From UBA8079 sp049601915 (lineage in GTDB: Bacteria; Pseudomonadota; Alphaproteobacteria; UBA6615), in contig JBMYRB010000002.1 of NCBI GenBank assembly GCA_049601915.1, positions 372,001-436,000 on the forward strand: a stretch of 64,000 bases of DNA, written 5' to 3'. The translations under genes and the position numbers were made by a program. Position 1 is the stretch's first letter; every line of letters begins with the position of its first letter. This document shows positions 1 to 8,202 of the stretch, one piece after another. The notes beneath the pieces are model-generated. The model was not told the origin of the DNA. It made no database searches and saw nothing but the letters and a program-made list of their open reading frames with translations.

Positions 1-1246
1 TCACGTCGGCGGTCCCGTCGACGATCATCCAATGCTGGGCGGCGTGCCGGTGGCGGCGCAGGTTTACGCGCCCGCCGGGATGCAGGGAGATGCTATTGAC
101 GTGAAACCCGGGCCCGGTATTGAGGGTCTTGTACCAGCCCCATGGGCGGTAGACTTCGGGGAAGGTAACGGCTTCCTTGCGTCCCGACTTGCCGAGCGAT
201 TCGACAATATCGCGGACATGCACCTCGTCCTTGGGTGCCACCAGCACCGCATCGGTCGAGGCCACGACGACGAAGTCTTCCAGCCCGATGGCCGCGACAA
301 GCGTGCCGTCGCTGCGCAGGTAGCAATCGCGCGAGCCGACTTGTACCACATCGCCTTCCACCACGTTACCGGCATTGTCCTTGGCGCCGATTTCCCAAAG
401 GGCGCGCCAGGACCCGACATCAGACCAGCCGATGTCGACGGGAATGACGGCCGCGCGCGCGGTCTTTTCCATGACCGCATAATCGATGGATGTCGCGGGG
501 GCCGACCCGAACGCGTCGGCATTCATGCGGAAGAAATCGAGATCTTCGGTGCCCTTCTCCAACGCTGCCCGGCAGGCATCGCCCGTCTCGGGGGTCAGCC
601 GGTCGATCTCCGAGACCAGGGTGTCCGCACGGAACACGAACATGCCGCTGTTCCAGAAATGGTTGCCCCCGGAAACGAAAGCTTGCGCGGTCGCGAGGTC
701 GGGCTTCTCGACGAAGCCATCCACGTTGCGCACTCCGTCCATGTTGTCAACCGGACCGCCGGCAGCGATATAGCCGAAACCCGTTTCGGGCGCGCGCGGC
801 GTAATGCCGAACGTTACCAGCCGGCCGGCCTCGGCGGCCTCGGCGGCGGTGTAGGCGGCCTCACGAAACGCGGGGACGTTCTGCACAACATGGTCCGAAG
901 GCAGTACCAGCATGATCGCGTCGGGATCGCGGTCGAGCAGCCACAGGGCGGCGGCGGTCAGCGCCGGTGCCGTATTGCGGCCGACCGTCTCCAGCAGGAT
1001 GCCCTGCGCTTCCTGCTCCTGACGGCGCAACTGTTCGGCGACCATGAACCGGTGTTCCGCGTTGCAGACCACGAGGACCGGCGCGAAGTTCTGAGGCATG
1101 CAGACGCGCAGCGCCGTGTCCTGAAGCATCGAGTTGTCGCCGGCCAGCGGCAGAAACTGCTTGGGATAGTCCCGGCGGCTCATCGGCCACAGGCGTGTGC
1201 CGGAACCTCCGGACAGGATGACGGGCGTGATGCGGCCGGTTGCCAA
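1..1246 (-). CDS. manC: mannose-1-phosphate guanylyltransferase / mannose-6-phosphate isomerase, 3' end cut by window edge
   Basis: Makes GDP-mannose from mannose-1-phosphate and GTP for polysaccharide synthesis; the C-terminal cupin half of this family isomerises fructose-6-P and mannose-6-P. Near the N-terminus the frame has the nucleotidyltransferase signature GGSGTRLWPMSRRDYPKQF. Further on it has the conserved FVEKPD and HFWNSGMFVF stretches, and a cupin start with RPWGWYKTL and HPGGR. About 415 codons are present; the family is about 470 residues, so only the extreme C-terminus is missing. The start is a TTG at 1246, chosen because GAGGGAG lies 8 bases upstream and the signature begins almost at once. 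It is divergent from the amidase gene, with 139 bases between them for both promoters. No stop or frameshift was seen. Family assignment is secure; the start codon is inferred. Confidence 0.9.
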   Translation of the reverse strand, partial: MATGRITPVILSGGSGTRLWPMSRRDYPKQFLPLAGDNSMLQDTALRVCMPQNFAPVLVVCNAEHRFMVAEQLRRQEQEAQGILLETVGRNTAPALTAAALWLLDRDPDAIMLVLPSDHVVQNVPAFREAAYTAAEAAEAGRLVTFGITPRAPETGFGYIAAGGPVDNMDGVRNVDGFVEKPDLATAQAFVSGGNHFWNSGMFVFRADTLVSEIDRLTPETGDACRAALEKGTEDLDFFRMNADAFGSAPATSIDYAVMEKTARAAVIPVDIGWSDVGSWRALWEIGAKDNAGNVVEGDVVQVGSRDCYLRSDGTLVAAIGLEDFVVVASTDAVLVAPKDEVHVRDIVESLGKSGRKEAVTFPEVYRPWGWYKTLNTGPGFHVNSISLHPGGRVNLRRHRHAAQHWMIVDGTADV

Positions 1247-1385
1247 ACTGTATCTCCCTCAAACTCAACTGGGGTTGCGTGCTCTAGCTAGCCGACTTTT
1301 CGGTCGAGGCCAACGCCAGTATGTGCCCAATGCGTTAATTTGTGGACCGCGAGACAGGCATATTGTGCTGCGCTAGCATGCGGGC

Positions 1386-2210
1386 ATGAAGATCACGACA
1401 CTTCAAATGAACACCCGCAGTGACAAGCTGGCCAATCTGGAACAGGCGCGCGCGCTGGCAACGCACGCGGTAGAGACAGACGTGCCGGACATGCTGGTCT
1501 TGCCCGAGGTGTTCGCTTTTATGGGAAGCTCGGTCGCCGACAAGCGCGCGGCGGCAGAGGAATTGCCGACGCCCGGCACCTCAGGCGGGGGGGCCTATGA
1601 GACCTTGCGTGACATGGCGCGCGGGCATGGCGTGTTTGTGCATGGCGGCAGTTTTGTGGAACGCGCGGGTGATGATTTCTTCAATACGACGGTTGCTTTT
1701 GACCGTGCGGGCGACGAACTGGCGCGCTACCGCAAGATACATCTGTTCGACGTCTTGACGCCGGACGGCCGGGAATATCGGGAATCGGCAACCTTTGGCG
1801 CCGGGCGTGAGATCGTCACCTACAAGGCCGACACCATCACGGTCGGTTGCAGCATTTGTTACGATCTGCGCTTTGCGGAACTCTACCGTGCCCTGGCCGA
1901 CGCGGGTGCCGATGTCATCATGGTGCCGGCGGCCTTTACGCTGCAGACCGGCAAGGACCATTGGCAGGTTTTGTTGCGGGCCCGGGCTATCGAGACCCAG
2001 ACCTTCGTGGTGGCTGCGGCGCAGACCGGTACCTATTTCGAGGGCAACGATGAACGCGCGAGCTGGGGACATTCGATGATCGTCGATCCCTGGGGTCATT
2101 TATTGGCCCAGGCACGCGAGGGAACCGGGCACGCCACGGCCACGGTAGAACTGGATTACCTCAATCAGGTGAGACAACGTATTCCCGTCGTCCAACACCG
2201 CGTACTTTGA
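1386..2210 (+). CDS. carbon-nitrogen hydrolase (Nit1/Nit2-type omega-amidase or deaminated-glutathione amidase)
   Basis: Cytoplasmic nitrilase-superfamily amidase of 274 residues, the normal size for a single-domain Nit protein. The catalytic triad is visible: Glu41 in LPEVF, Lys116 in YRKIHLFD and Cys157 in SICYDLRF. The KIHLFD and CYDLRF contexts are those of the Nit1/Nit2 branch, which repairs deaminated glutathione or hydrolyses alpha-ketoglutaramate; which of these applies here cannot be told from sequence. There is no signal peptide. The M20 amidohydrolase gene follows after 34 bases on the same strand, so the two probably form a small operon of amide-bond hydrolases. Confidence 0.88.
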   Translation: MKITTLQMNTRSDKLANLEQARALATHAVETDVPDMLVLPEVFAFMGSSVADKRAAAEELPTPGTSGGGAYETLRDMARGHGVFVHGGSFVERAGDDFFNTTVAFDRAGDELARYRKIHLFDVLTPDGREYRESATFGAGREIVTYKADTITVGCSICYDLRFAELYRALADAGADVIMVPAAFTLQTGKDHWQVLLRARAIETQTFVVAAAQTGTYFEGNDERASWGHSMIVDPWGHLLAQAREGTGHATATVELDYLNQVRQRIPVVQHRVL

Positions 2211-2244
2211 AGCTTGCACCAGATCGGACGGATAAGAGGAAGAG

Positions 2245-3423
2245 ATGAACATCAAGGAAGAGATCGCGCGTGACCACGCGCTGCTGACCGAATGGCGCCG
2301 TGATTTCCATGCTCATCCGGAGCTGGCCTTCGAGGAAGAGCGCACGTCGGCGCTCGTGGCCGAGCGGCTCGAAAGCTTCGGCGTCGAGGTGCATCGCGGC
2401 CTGGCCAAGACGGGCGTGGTCGGTCAACTGAAGGTCGGCACCGGCAACCGGGCCATCGCGCTTCGCGCAGATATGGACGCGCTGCCCATGGAAGAGGGCA
2501 ATGACTTCGCCCACGCCTCCAAGACGCCGGGAAAAATGCACGGCTGCGGTCATGACGGACACACGACGATGCTGCTGGGGGCGGCCAAATATCTCGCCGA
2601 GACAAAGCAATTCGACGGCACGGTCTATTTCGTCTTCCAGCCTGCCGAAGAGGCCGAGGGCGGCGCCGAGGTGATGGTTAATGAGGGCCTATTTGAGAAG
2701 TATCCGGTGGAATCGATTTACGGGATGCACAATTGGCCGGGCATGCCGGTTGGTGAATTTGCCGTCGCGCCCGGGCCCATGATGGCCGCCTTCGATATTT
2801 TCGATCTGGTCATCAAGGGGCAGGGCAGCCATGCCGCGATGCCCCATCAGGGGGTCGACAGCATCGTCATGGCCTCCAAGGTGGTGGATGCGCTGCAGAG
2901 CATCACAAGCCGGAACATCGACCCGATCGATTCACTCGTTGTGTCGGTGACCCAGATTCACGGCGGCGATGCCTACAACGTCATCCCCGATGAAGTCGTG
3001 CTGCGGGGCACGGTGCGGTCCTTCAGCGAGGCTGTTCGCGACAGCGTTGAGCCGGCGATGCGCCGGATCGCCGACGGCGTTTGCGCGGCTTTTGGTGGGA
3101 CGGCGGAGCTGCACTATGAAAGGCGCTATCCCGCCACGGTCAACAGCGCGGAAGAAACCGAGAAAGCCGAGGCTGCGGCGGTCGCCATCGTGGGGGATGA
3201 GAATATCGAGCGCAGTCCGGTGCCGAGTATGGGGTCGGAGGATTTCGCGTACATGCTGCGCGAGAAGCCGGGCAACTATGTTTGGGTCGGGAACGGTGCC
3301 GGCGCCGGTGGTTGCATGCTTCACAATCCGGGCTACGACTTCAACGACGAGATCATCCCGATCGGCGTGACCTATTGGTCGACACTGGTCGAGCAGACCC
3401 TCCCGGTTGAGCGGGAAGAATAG
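2245..3423 (+). CDS. M20-family amidohydrolase (hippurate hydrolase / N-acyl amino acid deacylase type)
   Basis: Metal-dependent amidohydrolase of the peptidase M20D group, 392 residues. Metal-ligand motifs are intact: Cys101 and His103 in GCGHDGH, Glu135-Glu136 in QPAEEAEGG, and a late His in CMLHNPGYDFND. The ALRADMDALP stretch is typical of the hippurate/indoleacetyl-amino-acid hydrolase branch. A dimerisation lid domain lies roughly at residues 180-300. An AGAGGA-like Shine-Dalgarno precedes the ATG. It lies 34 bases after the Nit-type amidase in the same direction. Substrate is not predictable; N-acyl amino acids are the usual class. Confidence 0.88.
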   Translation: MNIKEEIARDHALLTEWRRDFHAHPELAFEEERTSALVAERLESFGVEVHRGLAKTGVVGQLKVGTGNRAIALRADMDALPMEEGNDFAHASKTPGKMHGCGHDGHTTMLLGAAKYLAETKQFDGTVYFVFQPAEEAEGGAEVMVNEGLFEKYPVESIYGMHNWPGMPVGEFAVAPGPMMAAFDIFDLVIKGQGSHAAMPHQGVDSIVMASKVVDALQSITSRNIDPIDSLVVSVTQIHGGDAYNVIPDEVVLRGTVRSFSEAVRDSVEPAMRRIADGVCAAFGGTAELHYERRYPATVNSAEETEKAEAAAVAIVGDENIERSPVPSMGSEDFAYMLREKPGNYVWVGNGAGAGGCMLHNPGYDFNDEIIPIGVTYWSTLVEQTLPVEREE

Positions 3424-3553
3424 GACCCAACAGGCTTAATTCGCGTTAACCATATCGCAAGGCTTCGGCGTCAATCTTCGTCTCGAAGCTATGTTGCTGA
3501 TTCTGCATATCATAATCATCGCGTCCTATTTTGTGCCCGCAACGGCGGTGGCG

Positions 3554-4345
3554 CTAGTCGCCCCGAACTTCGCGCCGGCATTGTCGGCGGAGGTTGCGTT
3601 GCAGACGCCTGAAGGTGACCACGCTGATCGGGATGCTGACCATATAGAGGCACATCACCACGGTGAGTGTTGCCCAGAGCACTTCAATCGCGAAGCCCAC
3701 CACCAAGCAGACGAACAATAAAACCGGCACCACATATCTTTGTGGCAACTGTCGACCCTTGACCGAAAAGTTCGGAATCCGGCTGACCATCAACAGCGCT
3801 GAGACGACGATGAAGGCACCATTGAGAATAACGTCGTCATAGGACCCGCCGGGATACTGGAATCCAAGCAGCATGGGCACCAGCATGATCCCGGCCGCTC
3901 CTGGCGACGGCACGCCGATGAAATAACAGTCTGCTTCGGTTGGCTGGGCCACCTCGTCCTGCGCGATGTTGAACCGCGCAAGCCGCAGCGCAGCGCATAC
4001 GCAGAACAGCAGCGAAGGCACCCAGCCGATGCCGCCTGCGGCATGCATCGTCCAAGCATAGACCATGACCGCAGGAGCGACACCGAAGCTCACCAGATCG
4101 GCGAGCGAATCCAGCTCGGCCCCGAGTTTGCTGCCCGCGTTGAGCAATCGCGCCATGCCGCCATCGAGCAGATCGAGAATACCGGCGAGCAATATTGCGG
4201 CAACCGCATCTTCGAACTGATTGTTCAGTGCAAAGCGGATTGCCGTCACCCCGGCGCAGAGGTTCAGCAATGTAAGGAGGTTTGGGATCAGCTTAGTAAA
4301 AGGCTGATACTTTGGCCGGCGGACCTGCAAAATTCTATGTTTCAC
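3554..4345 (-). CDS. pssA: CDP-diacylglycerol-serine O-phosphatidyltransferase
   Basis: Integral membrane enzyme making phosphatidylserine from CDP-diacylglycerol and serine, the committed step to phosphatidylethanolamine. The CDP-alcohol phosphotransferase motif is complete: Asp58, Asp61-Gly62, Ala65-Arg66, Gly75, Asp79 and Asp83. Several hydrophobic helices follow, and the C-terminal tail is basic. Length is 263 residues. The start ATG overlaps the stop of psd by four bases (ATGA), so the two are translationally coupled and give phosphatidylethanolamine as a unit. The type II (multi-span) form is the usual alphaproteobacterial one. Confidence 0.95.
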   Translation of the reverse strand: MKHRILQVRRPKYQPFTKLIPNLLTLLNLCAGVTAIRFALNNQFEDAVAAILLAGILDLLDGGMARLLNAGSKLGAELDSLADLVSFGVAPAVMVYAWTMHAAGGIGWVPSLLFCVCAALRLARFNIAQDEVAQPTEADCYFIGVPSPGAAGIMLVPMLLGFQYPGGSYDDVILNGAFIVVSALLMVSRIPNFSVKGRQLPQRYVVPVLLFVCLVVGFAIEVLWATLTVVMCLYMVSIPISVVTFRRLQRNLRRQCRREVRGD

Positions 4346-5028
4346 GTTGTTCGATCCTCGGCTTTGGCGGCTGCGTCGGCGAGATCGGCCAGCTGCGTTT
4401 CGCCGCCTTTTGCATGTTGCCCCACGGCCACCATCGGTGTGATCCCTTGCGGCAGATAAACATCGAGACGGCTGCCGAATCGGATGATGCCGTAGCGTTC
4501 TCCCCTGTTCACCTGCTGACCATCGACGAGATCGGACTTGATGCGCCGCGCGACCAGACCGGCGATTTGCACAACGGCAAGATCGATCACGCTGCCATCC
4601 GGCCCGGTGGAGCGAATGTGGGCGGCCATGCGCTCGTTATGCTCACTGGCCTTGTCGAACGAGGCGTTGAAAAACTTCCCCGGCCGATACGCATGAGCGA
4701 TGACCGTGCCGTCACAGGGCACCCGGTTCACATGCACGTTGAAGACATTCATGAAAATGCTGATGCGCGTGAGTGGCGCGTTGCCCATGCCGAGTTCCGG
4801 CGGCGGCGGTGTGACGGTGAATGGAAGAACCCTGCCGTCTGCCGGGCTGGTGACGTACCAACCGCCATTAGGCGTGACCCGCTCGGGATCGCGGAAAAAC
4901 CAAATGCACCATACCGTCAACGGTAGGCCAATCAATCCGAAGGGACCGACGAACAAGAACAGGAGGGCATTCAGGCCGGCGAATATGCCAATCGCGGGCC
5001 ACCCTTCGCGATGGATGGGAATTCTCAC
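4342..5028 (-). CDS. psd: phosphatidylserine decarboxylase proenzyme
   Basis: Decarboxylates phosphatidylserine to phosphatidylethanolamine at the inner membrane. It has the short bacterial form of 228 residues, with two predicted N-terminal membrane segments (about residues 11-45). The self-cleavage and pyruvoyl-forming site is RFGSR, with Ser186 the expected pyruvoyl precursor. FMNVFNVHVNR (about 92-102) is the conserved core of the family. It is the first gene of the psd-pssA pair and overlaps pssA by four bases. A tRNA-like gene on the same strand lies 150 bases upstream, with its own probable terminator between. Confidence 0.95.
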   Translation of the reverse strand: MRIPIHREGWPAIGIFAGLNALLFLFVGPFGLIGLPLTVWCIWFFRDPERVTPNGGWYVTSPADGRVLPFTVTPPPPELGMGNAPLTRISIFMNVFNVHVNRVPCDGTVIAHAYRPGKFFNASFDKASEHNERMAAHIRSTGPDGSVIDLAVVQIAGLVARRIKSDLVDGQQVNRGERYGIIRFGSRLDVYLPQGITPMVAVGQHAKGGETQLADLADAAAKAEDRTT

Positions 5029-5130
5029 ACAAGGTTCCTAAATATCGTTTAGATTGTTGAACGCGTCCGACTGTCGGCGCGACGCATTCCTGTGCGAATG
5101 CTATGCCGTCCACGCGCCCGCAACGCAAAC

Positions 5131-5158
5131 AGAAAGGGCGCTTCCTTGCGGAAGCGGC
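5131..5158 (-). terminator. probable intrinsic terminator downstream of the tRNA-like gene
   Basis: Read on the minus strand, CGCTTCC and its complement GGAAGCG (5139-5156) form a 7-bp stem with a four-base loop, followed by CCCTTTCTGTTT. It sits just past the 3' end of the tRNA-Leu-like sequence and upstream of psd, so it would end the tRNA transcript. The T-tract is imperfect. Confidence 0.55.
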
Positions 5159-5178
5159 CTGTCGGTGAGACCTTTGGG

Positions 5179-5265
5179 TGGCGCGGCAGAGAGGACTTAA
5201 ACCTCCACTACCTTGCTAGAAATAGCACCTGGAGCTAGCGCGTCTACCAATTCCGCCACTGCTGC
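5179..5265 (-). tRNA. tRNA-Leu(CAG)-like gene, probably a pseudo-tRNA
   Basis: An 87-base class II tRNA fold with encoded CCA. The D-arm is canonical (GCG/CGC stem with AATTGGTAGA loop), the anticodon is CAG and the variable arm is long. Several conserved positions are wrong: acceptor pair 3-70 is A-C, stem pair 27-43 is C-U, the normally invariant U33 is C, C56 is U, the variable stem has only about 3 bp, and the discriminator is G where bacterial leucine tRNAs have A. Any one could be tolerated; together they suggest a decaying or mobile-element copy. A covariance-model score would decide. It borders the methyltransferase scar. Confidence 0.6.
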
Positions 5266-5336
5266 GTGACCCGATTTCTTTTTCCCGAATTTGGTGCGGC
5301 AGAAAATCAATTTTCGACTAAAATATAATTCTTATT

Positions 5337-5483
5337 ATGACCGGATCGTATGAAGAGGCTTCATTTCCTTTAACCGAAAATTCATTTGACGCCTGTATCA
5401 CTGACCCAACATATAGAATTGGAATGGATCATTGGGATCATACAGTGCCATCTGCAGAAGTTTGGTAGCAGGTATATCGTTTC
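5337..5483 (+). pseudogene. remnant of a phage-type DNA adenine methyltransferase N-terminus
   Basis: A 43-codon frame ending in TAG at 5466-5468 reads through the pattern ACITDPTY, then GMDHWDHTVPS and a Trp. This is the start of the phage-type adenine-specific methyltransferase family, whose catalytic motif IV is DPPY followed shortly by WDH(S/T)VP; here the second Pro is Thr. After the stop the same frame continues as QVYRFM, again methyltransferase-like, and merges with the ATG of the next gene. The rest of the enzyme (more than 150 residues in the family) is absent. Surrounding DNA is AT-rich compared with neighbours. Read as a deletion scar of a prophage or island. Homology was recognised by eye. 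Confidence 0.6.
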
Positions 5484-6596
5484 ATGAACCTCGAAACGTT
5501 TTCGCGTAGTTTTAAATTACTCTGTTTTATCCCATTGGGAATAATGATCGGGCAGACCACAAACGCTCTCGCTGGTCCGAAGACATACGATATAAATCTC
5601 CTTCTAAACAAGCCACATCCGTTCGCGATGTCTCCTTCCACGGCTCCGACGGTCTATAATCCACGGCCGGTTTCTGCGGGTAAGCTCCGCGCCAGAATAC
5701 GGATGCCGCCGACGAATCTAGCGCCGACCTTTGCCATGTCGTCTGACCGCGATGCCAGCGTGGTGATCAATCCCGGCGCCGATACCGACAACGGCGATTA
5801 TATGTATGATTTCAATCGGTTTTCTGATCATTCGATGTCGATACCGCTGGAATTGACAGCGTTAGTCGGCATGGTCGGTGCCCTTGGTGTGCTCGAATGG
5901 GACTGGGGGTCGTCAAGTTTTGGTGTGCAGTCCGAAGGGTTTTTCGGCAAAGACACCGCCAATGGCGGCATGGACAAGTTGGGGCATGTCTGGTCGGCGG
6001 CGCTGGTTTCCGACGTCCTCACCCACCGTATCCGCAGAAACAGCGCCGATCGTCGCGGGGCCGCCGTCACCGGATCCATTCTGTCCATGGGTGTGATGAC
6101 CGGAATCGAGATCTTCGACGGCATTGCCGAACAGCATGCCTTTTCGCCGCAAGATATTTTGGCGAATGCGACCGGCGCGGCCTTCTCCTACATTCGCAAT
6201 ACCGTTCCCGGGGTCCGCAACAAACTTGACTACCGCATGGAGTATGTTCCCAGCGGCAACCGGGGCGCATTTGAACCGTGGTCTGACTATTCCGGCCAGA
6301 AATACATACTGGCCCTCAAACTGTCAGGCTTCGAGACGATCAGCGATACCTCGTTGCGCTTCCTAGAATTGCAAGCCGGCTATTATGCCCGAGGATTTAC
6401 CCTCAACGAGAAAAAACAAGGTAGAGCGCGGCAGCGCGAGCTCTATGTCGGTATCGGCATCAATCTACAGGAACTGTTCTTCGGGCGCCATTCCGAGGGC
6501 GAATCGACGATGAAGACCTACGGAAGGCGCGTTTTCGAGTACGTGCAGGCTCCTTACACCTATGCCACTGTCGCGCCGGGAGCCTACAACTATTAG
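5484..6596 (+). CDS. DUF2279 (YfiM-like) exported envelope protein
   Basis: A 370-residue protein with a hydrophobic N-terminal segment (about residues 10-30) ending in ALA, consistent with export. The centre holds the DUF2279 signature: GGMDKLGHVW followed about 45 residues later by SPQDILANATGA, with a hydrophobic segment between. The family is membrane-associated and of unknown function. The C-terminal third has alternating aromatic residues and could be barrel-like, but that is a weak impression. The ATG coincides with the end of the upstream methyltransferase remnant and there is no clear Shine-Dalgarno, so the original 5' end may have been replaced. The first 200 bases are AT-richer than the rest. 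No operon partner. Confidence 0.6.
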   Translation: MNLETFSRSFKLLCFIPLGIMIGQTTNALAGPKTYDINLLLNKPHPFAMSPSTAPTVYNPRPVSAGKLRARIRMPPTNLAPTFAMSSDRDASVVINPGADTDNGDYMYDFNRFSDHSMSIPLELTALVGMVGALGVLEWDWGSSSFGVQSEGFFGKDTANGGMDKLGHVWSAALVSDVLTHRIRRNSADRRGAAVTGSILSMGVMTGIEIFDGIAEQHAFSPQDILANATGAAFSYIRNTVPGVRNKLDYRMEYVPSGNRGAFEPWSDYSGQKYILALKLSGFETISDTSLRFLELQAGYYARGFTLNEKKQGRARQRELYVGIGINLQELFFGRHSEGESTMKTYGRRVFEYVQAPYTYATVAPGAYNY

Positions 6597-7147
6597 CCCT
6601 CGCCATTGCTCAGTAACGATCCTAGCTTCATTGAGACTGTAGAGAAGGTCTCTCCGTTCAGGAGCTCATCACGGAACCGGGTATTGAAGCTCGCGCAGTA
6701 TCCGTTCCTACAGAGAGGCCCCTGTATGACGGGCTAATACTCAAAAAAATCAAAGACGCGCGTAAGAGGGCTCACAACCCCTTTGGTGCAATCCTGAACC
6801 TGCCCCGGCATGGCAATGGGATATTAAGAATTAGCAGTGAAGGCTCAGGGGGGGGCAAGGGCGTCCAAAAGTGTCACACATTTTGTCACACAAAATCCTG
6901 AATTAACGCCAAGTTTCCCAGTGTTGATAACACCAGGGTATTGAAAAAAAACACATTTTTGTGTGAAAAAAAAGTTTGTATCCTCTACGTTCAGGGATAC
7001 CTCTTCGGCGAACCTCGGTTGAGCCGAACAGATTGAAGCTGCCCTGCGGTCCCGCCGAACACCGCCCAAACAGCGTTCATTCCAACTGCCGGTTTCCCCC
7101 TTCCTTCGGGCAGCAGGGCGTGGCATACGCCTCTCTCGTCGCGTTGT
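6597..7147. other. 551-base non-coding gap with direct repeats and dyads
   Basis: No convincing gene on either strand. TGTCACACA occurs twice at a 12-base period (6872-6880, 6884-6892). A GTGTT/AACAC dyad lies at 6921-6933. An ACACA/TGTGT hairpin (6951-6964) is flanked on both sides by runs of eight A. The eight-A run before the hairpin would read as a U-tract after it on the minus strand, so a weak minus-strand terminator is possible, but no minus-strand gene lies upstream. An operator region for the downstream HAD gene is an alternative. Confidence 0.5.
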
Positions 7148-7153
7148 TATAAT
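7148..7153 (+). promoter_or_regulatory. -10 element TATAAT close to the HAD start codon
   Basis: A perfect TATAAT ends 12 bases before the ATG at 7166, and no Shine-Dalgarno lies between. A transcript starting about 7 bases downstream would have a leader of only a few bases, so a leaderless mRNA is likely. No good -35 was found. Confidence 0.45.
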
Positions 7154-7165
7154 CTGGTTGTTTAA

Positions 7166-8041
7166 ATGAAAACCGAACTGCTTCCAGGCTTTGAAAGCCT
7201 TGCGGGCCACTATGATCACCTGATCGTCGATCTGTGGGGGACCCTGCATAACGGCATCGAGCCGCTGCCAGGTGCGGTCGCGTGCCTAAAAAAGCTTGGC
7301 GACGCGGGTGCTAAGATTGTCCTGCTTTCCAACGCGCCGTTTCGTGTGTCGGCCGTGCATGACGTCCTCGGCCAAATCGGAATCCCCGATACGATCTATG
7401 AAAACATCTTCTGTTCCGGTGAAATCGCATGGCAAGCACTCCGCGACCGGAAAGATCCCTGGCATGCTAAACTCGGTCGTCGTGCCGCCTTCATCGGGCC
7501 CGACCGGCATCGGCCCATGCTCGAAAATCCGGGCATTGATGCCGCGGCCGAACTCGAAGACGCGGATTTCGTGATCTGCACCGGCCCGCGAGAGCCCGGC
7601 CATGTGCTGGATGACTATATTCCCGAGTTGGAACGCGCGGCGGCGGCCGGGCTACCGATGATCTGCACCAACCCGGATCGCGAGGTGTTGCGCGGGTCCG
7701 TGCGTGAAATCTGCGCCGGGGCGATGGCGGAAGCCTATGAGATCCGATACGGCGGTGATGTGGCCTGGCATGGCAAACCCTACCGGCCGGTATTCGACGC
7801 GGTACTTCGCCATCTCGGTGATCCGGACCGTCAGCGCGTCCTGATGATCGGTGACGGTCTCCTGACTGATATAGCCGGCGCAGCCAAAGCGGGCATCGAT
7901 GCCGCCTTCATGGTCGGCGGGATCGCCGCGGAACGGTTGGGCGCGCAACCCGGGGCTTTACCGGCGCCCGCAAAGCTTGTGTCCTTGCTTGAAGAGGTCG
8001 GACAGGCGCCACGATACGCGATGCCAGGTCTGATCTGGTAA
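7166..8041 (+). CDS. HAD-superfamily class IIA hydrolase (TIGR01459 type)
   Basis: A 291-residue HAD phosphatase-like protein. Motif I is DLWGTLHNG, with Asp22 as nucleophile but Trp24 where most HAD enzymes have the acid/base Asp; this is a feature of the subfamily, so substrate and catalysis are uncertain. Motif II is LLSNAP. Motif IV is MIGDGLLTDIAGAAKAG, followed by a glycine-rich MVGGI. The cap insertion between motifs II and III is of class IIA type. It stands alone, preceded by the 569-base gap with a TATAAT very close to its ATG. The closest characterised relatives are NagD-like phosphatases. Confidence 0.85.
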   Translation: MKTELLPGFESLAGHYDHLIVDLWGTLHNGIEPLPGAVACLKKLGDAGAKIVLLSNAPFRVSAVHDVLGQIGIPDTIYENIFCSGEIAWQALRDRKDPWHAKLGRRAAFIGPDRHRPMLENPGIDAAAELEDADFVICTGPREPGHVLDDYIPELERAAAAGLPMICTNPDREVLRGSVREICAGAMAEAYEIRYGGDVAWHGKPYRPVFDAVLRHLGDPDRQRVLMIGDGLLTDIAGAAKAGIDAAFMVGGIAAERLGAQPGALPAPAKLVSLLEEVGQAPRYAMPGLIW

Positions 8042-8202
8042 CGACCCGCGAACCTAAGAAATGACAGAGAGCGTTAGTCCTGCGTATTCGTTGACGGGCC
8101 TTCCGAAACACGACATCACCGAAACCCCTAGGAAGACGGGTCCGAGATTTTTAATGCCGAGGCAAAGCAGGGCCCGTTGACACTTGCCTGCGCGAGGAAC
8201 CG

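Noticed and set aside
32..1291. Long plus-strand frame opposite manC
   Set aside because: Antisense shadow of a GC-rich gene; the manC frame has clear family motifs and this one has none.
3491..3721. Short plus-strand frame with hydrophobic start at the end of pssA
   Set aside because: Mostly antisense of pssA, no Shine-Dalgarno, His-rich tail explained by the pssA complement.
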